Assembly: GCA_016125185.1 (NCBI GenBank)
Contig: WGMG01000002.1
Location: forward strand, 434,001-498,000
Source: Armatimonadota bacterium
GTDB taxonomy: Bacteria > Armatimonadota > Fimbriimonadia > Fimbriimonadales > Fimbriimonadaceae
Length of the DNA: 64,000 bases
Direction of reading: 5' to 3'
Shown piece after piece: positions 61,237-64,000 of this stretch. The position numbers and the translations under genes were made by a program. The stretch's first letter is position 1; each line of letters begins with the position of its first letter. The notes beneath the pieces are model-generated. The model ran no database searches. It saw only the letters and a list, made by a program, of their open reading frames with translations, and was not told the DNA's origin.

Positions 61237-61285
61237 ATCCGGGAGAGATTAAGTCAATTATATCTCGTTGACCATTTGCCCGGAT
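61237..61285. promoter_or_regulatory. inverted repeats in the regulator/oxidase divergent promoter
   Basis: ATCCGGG (61237-61243) and CCCGGAT (61279-61285) are perfect 7-bp arms. Between them, GAGATTAA and TTATATCTC form an inner imperfect palindrome (61244-61265). These are candidate sites for autoregulation. Confidence 0.45.
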
Positions 61286-61309
61286 GCGAGGGGTATGGTC
61301 AACTGACCG

Positions 61310-62401
61310 ATGCAATTTAGCGAATTCGAAACAATCGTCATCGGATCGGGAATCGTGGGCCTCTCGACCGCCGTCGAAGCCGCCTACAATCTGCCCAATC
61401 AGGTCGCCTGCATCGACGCCCACGGAGTCGCTAATCCGCTCAGTGCCAGCGGCGATGGGCTCCGTTTGTTTCGTCTCAGCTATTTCGAACATGCTTCCTA
61501 CGTGCCGCTTCTCCGCGAGGCGATCGAGGCTTGGCGGAGCCTTGACGAGGACCTCTATGTTCCGGTCGGTGGACTCTATGCCGGCCCCGCCGACAGCGTG
61601 CTCGTCACCGGGTCGCTGGAAAGCGCCCTAGAGCACGAAATCCAATATGAACTTCTGACCTCCGCCGAGGTCCGTTCGCGCTATCCCCAGTTCGACTTGC
61701 CCAAGGAGTACGTCGGCTTTTTGGAGGCCGATGGCGGCTATATTCGCGCCGCAAAGGCCACCCGCGCCATGGCCGCGAAGGCTGAACGGCTCGGCGTCCA
61801 AGTGATCGTCGATCAAGCGTTCTCCATTTCTCCGATTGGTCATCGCTGGGAGGTTTCAACTGCCAACGGCCTTTACTTCTGCGATCGGCTGATCGTCGCC
61901 GCTGGAGCGGCAACCGTCGACCTAATCCCTTCCCTTCGCCGGTATGTAGACCGTGAACCCCATTTGGTGGCATGGTTCGATTCGCCCGACTGGACCGGAC
62001 TGCCTGGCTTTGGCATTATGAACGAAGAAGAGGAAATGCTCTACGGGTTCCCGGCAGTGGACGATGTGCCCGGTGTCAAGGTTGGAGGGCATCACCGCTT
62101 TTCGAGTGAATCCCTCTCGCAGCAAGAACGTGGTTTGTGCGAACTTACCCAGAGGTTTTTGCCCACGCTCTCAAAGTCTGTATGCCATCGCCGCACTTGT
62201 GACTATGACTCCTCGCCAGATGGACACTTCATCATCGGTGAACTAGAGCCTGGCCTGACCGTTGCGTGCGGGTTTAGCGGTCACGGATTCAAATTTGGTT
62301 CGATCATTGGCAGGGTCATCCTCGATTCCACGGTGGAATTCGAAGATGACCTTTCCTTTCTCGACGTCGCGCGCTTTACTTCGACCAGCGGATTGACTTA
62401 A
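61310..62401 (+). CDS. FAD-dependent oxidoreductase, sarcosine oxidase (DAO) family
   Basis: A 363-residue flavoprotein. The N-terminal FAD-binding motif is ETIVIGSGIVGLSTAVEAA (GxGxxG). GDGLRLFRLSYFEH and CGFSGHGFKFGSIIG at the C-terminus match the monomeric sarcosine oxidase/N-methyltryptophan oxidase group. The segment TCDYDSSPDGHFIIG aligns with the CxYT site whose Cys binds FAD covalently in that group; Cys is kept, while Thr is Asp. The substrate is unknown, presumably a secondary amine or amino acid. Its last 26 nt overlap the end of the convergent GH38 gene. Confidence 0.88.
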   Translation: MQFSEFETIVIGSGIVGLSTAVEAAYNLPNQVACIDAHGVANPLSASGDGLRLFRLSYFEHASYVPLLREAIEAWRSLDEDLYVPVGGLYAGPADSVLVTGSLESALEHEIQYELLTSAEVRSRYPQFDLPKEYVGFLEADGGYIRAAKATRAMAAKAERLGVQVIVDQAFSISPIGHRWEVSTANGLYFCDRLIVAAGAATVDLIPSLRRYVDREPHLVAWFDSPDWTGLPGFGIMNEEEEMLYGFPAVDDVPGVKVGGHHRFSSESLSQQERGLCELTQRFLPTLSKSVCHRRTCDYDSSPDGHFIIGELEPGLTVACGFSGHGFKFGSIIGRVILDSTVEFEDDLSFLDVARFTSTSGLT

Positions 62402-64000
62402 TTTCAAATCCGCGCAGGACGGGGTTAAAGGCGTTCAATCGGTCTTCCAGGAAGTTGACCTCGTTCACCTTCTTACCGCTGAACACCGTCTGCACCCCGA
62501 GTTTGGTCGCATCCGGTCCACAGCTATAAAGCCGGGCGATCGGGTCGTTCGAGCCTTCCGCCAGCTTCAGGCCGTACGAGATCGCCGACGGATCGTCCAT
62601 CGACAACGCGCTCCACTCCAGCGGAGCCGCGCCTTTGGCATCGAAAGGCACCGTCGCACACAGCAGAGGCTGGTTAAGGTCGTAACCGGCCCGCGTCACG
62701 TCGGCCCATGTCTCATCGTCGCCCTTCGGACGAATCGAGTAATGCCAGGTGTGGTGGCCGGGGTTCGGCTCGGGATCGGGTTCGTAACTGCTTCGGATCA
62801 AGGTCATCGTCAGCGTGTTGCCGGTCGCTTCATAGCCGTACTTGCAATCGTTCAAGATGGCGAGATCGCCCAGAGCCCCCCACTTCAGCGCCGGATACTC
62901 TTTGCCGTCGGCCGGTCGCTCCAGGTACCCGAACGGCACGTCGTATTCGGCCTTCGGGCTATCGCCCTCGACATCGAACGCCACTCGTAGCATTGGGTTA
63001 TCGGTGCTCGAACTACCGACGTTGTGCCAATCGCAATCGACGGTCACTGGAATCTCGGTCGCACCATCGCGAAAAGCGAACTTTTGAATTACAGTGGTGG
63101 CCGTTCCAGGACGATTCACGCTGTCCATCGCATAGTACATGGTCACGTCGAGTCCGTCTTTATGCTTGGTAACTTCATACCGTTCTGGTTTCCAAGTTTC
63201 AGACTTAGCGATGCCCTGAATCACCCACGCCGTCATGCCTCCCGGTCGTTCGTAGTCCAACCGGAGTTGACCAACATTCTTAAAAGTCTTCCCGCGGAAA
63301 GTCAACTCGCTAAAGCCACCATGAACCCCATCGATCTTGGCATGCAGGCCATCGCCTAGGACGTCTTCACCACTCAGATTGACCGTCTTCATGGTGTCGG
63401 GCAATCCGTTTTTCACCTGGAAGACTTTGTAGCCGAAGCTCGGCACGTCGCCCGCATAGAATCGGATTCGATGCGTGATTCGGTCGAGCACTTCGACCGG
63501 ATAAGAGGTTCCATCGGGTCCGTACGCGACGAGTTGATCGAGGTCCATGTTCTGCCCGTTCCAGCCGCTCGGCACCGCCAGCGTCTCGACCCAGCCGCTT
63601 CGCTTCCAACCCAGCGGGTTGGCGACGACGAAGCTCATACCTCCCGTCTTCGGTGTGACCCGGAGCGAAAGAAGCTCCATCGCCTTCGTGATCGTCTCAT
63701 TGCTGTCGGCGATCGCGCGTCCGAGCGTCACCTTCGTGTTCTCGTACGGCGCGTGGATGCCGCTACCCGGGAGCGTATCGTGGTGGTGGTTGAAGCAGAT
63801 ATCTTCCCACGATTTGCGGAACTGTGCATGAGGGTAGGCAAAGCCGAACTGATTCGCCATGACCGCTACCGCCTCGGCCGTCGCCGTCGTGTTCTCGGCC
63901 TCTCGGTTGAGCTGTTTGACCTCGCTGTGTGTGGTGTAGCATCCGTCGAATACCGGGTTCAGCTCTTCGTTGATGACGGGAATCTTCTTCAGGTCATACG
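62376..64000 (-). CDS. GH38 alpha-mannosidase, 5' part outside the window
   Basis: The frame is open from the right edge (in phase with NEELNPVFDGCYTTHSEVKQ) to the stop at 62376, about 541 codons. YTTHSEVKQLNREAEN, then CFNHHHDTLPGSGIHAPYEN, is the end of the GH38 catalytic/helical part (HHD-L-GS-H motif near the zinc site). The remainder is the beta-sandwich C-terminal domain, with FVVANPLGWKRSGWVE and HTWHYSIRPKGD. The enzyme hydrolyses alpha-mannosides. N-terminus and signal peptide cannot be judged. It converges with and overlaps the DAO gene by 26 nt. Confidence 0.93.
   Translation of the reverse strand, partial: YDLKKIPVINEELNPVFDGCYTTHSEVKQLNREAENTTATAEAVAVMANQFGFAYPHAQFRKSWEDICFNHHHDTLPGSGIHAPYENTKVTLGRAIADSNETITKAMELLSLRVTPKTGGMSFVVANPLGWKRSGWVETLAVPSGWNGQNMDLDQLVAYGPDGTSYPVEVLDRITHRIRFYAGDVPSFGYKVFQVKNGLPDTMKTVNLSGEDVLGDGLHAKIDGVHGGFSELTFRGKTFKNVGQLRLDYERPGGMTAWVIQGIAKSETWKPERYEVTKHKDGLDVTMYYAMDSVNRPGTATTVIQKFAFRDGATEIPVTVDCDWHNVGSSSTDNPMLRVAFDVEGDSPKAEYDVPFGYLERPADGKEYPALKWGALGDLAILNDCKYGYEATGNTLTMTLIRSSYEPDPEPNPGHHTWHYSIRPKGDDETWADVTRAGYDLNQPLLCATVPFDAKGAAPLEWSALSMDDPSAISYGLKLAEGSNDPIARLYSCGPDATKLGVQTVFSGKKVNEVNFLEDRLNAFNPVLRGFEIKSIRWSK

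Overview
The window looks like a chromosomal segment of a member of the Armatimonadota, probably close to the Fimbriimonadales. The best clues are a prepilin whose N-terminus reads [19 protein letters not shown] followed by LFPVFAQAK and whose C-terminus carries a WCDGHAKY (H-X9-DG type) motif, many secreted and lipoprotein products, dense glycoside hydrolases, and G+C-rich coding sequence with a preference for C-ending codons. The taxonomic call is an inference from these signatures; no rRNA is present.

Layout. (1) 1-2.9 kb is an accessory edge. It holds a zinc-ribbon gene cut by the window start, a small membrane protein, a 3' half of a tRNA-Asn gene with its terminator, a second shorter copy of the tRNA 3' end, an Abi-alpha (DUF4393) gene and an unknown gene. 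This looks like an island junction at a tRNA. (2) 3.0-6.1 kb: a CsbD-like stress protein and two lipoproteins, one with His-Gly and Ser-Cys motifs suggestive of a clan CD peptidase fold. (3) 6.1-12.6 kb: a signalling cluster with a hybrid kinase, a single-domain response regulator, a triple-PAS kinase, and a divergent REC-PAS protein whose kinase domain has lost its key residues. (4) 12.6-19.2 kb: an ABC solute-binding protein, an OmpR-type regulator with its sensor kinase, a Gly-Pro-rich duplicated protein and a secreted PLAT-like protein. Three TTCAT-N6-TTCAT direct repeats with an exact 11-bp period mark a probable local regulon. One of them sits before a candidate small RNA or leader that ends in an intrinsic terminator. 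(5) 19.7-29.1 kb: a secreted YncE/phosphoesterase fusion, a Tat lipoprotein, a GH92 mannosidase and a short ComEC-like protein. (6) 29.2-38.2 kb: an RHS locus. It is a three-gene operon (Ser/Thr-rich secreted protein, membrane-anchored C39-like cysteine peptidase, 1417-residue RHS protein), followed by a small three-TM protein, decayed sequence and a displaced RHS fragment. (7) 38.5-43.3 kb: a two-gene RND efflux pump behind a perfect palindrome. (8) 43.4-60.1 kb: an L-arabinan/arabinose locus with araD, araB, a fucose/arabinose-type isomerase, two GH51 arabinofuranosidases, a GH27, a GH43 arabinanase and an ABC sugar importer without its ATPase. (9) 60.2-64 kb: an ArsR-type regulator with a large C-terminal domain, a sarcosine-oxidase-like flavoprotein and the C-terminal part of a GH38 mannosidase.

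How the genes work together. GH43 would cut arabinan outside the cytoplasm, and the importer would take up oligosaccharides. The cytoplasmic GH51 enzymes (and perhaps GH27) would release L-arabinose, and the isomerase, AraB and AraD would send it to xylulose-5-phosphate. The genes in each of these operons overlap by 4-8 nt or are nearly adjacent, except where a 474-bp repeat-filled gap splits the two permease genes. Intergenic regions throughout carry dispersed hairpin repeats and 7-bp-period tandem repeats, which look like a genome-wide feature of this organism.

The strongest candidates for undescribed biology are the RHS/C39 operon with its membrane-type tip, the TTCAT regulon with its leader RNA, and the REC-PAS-pseudokinase.
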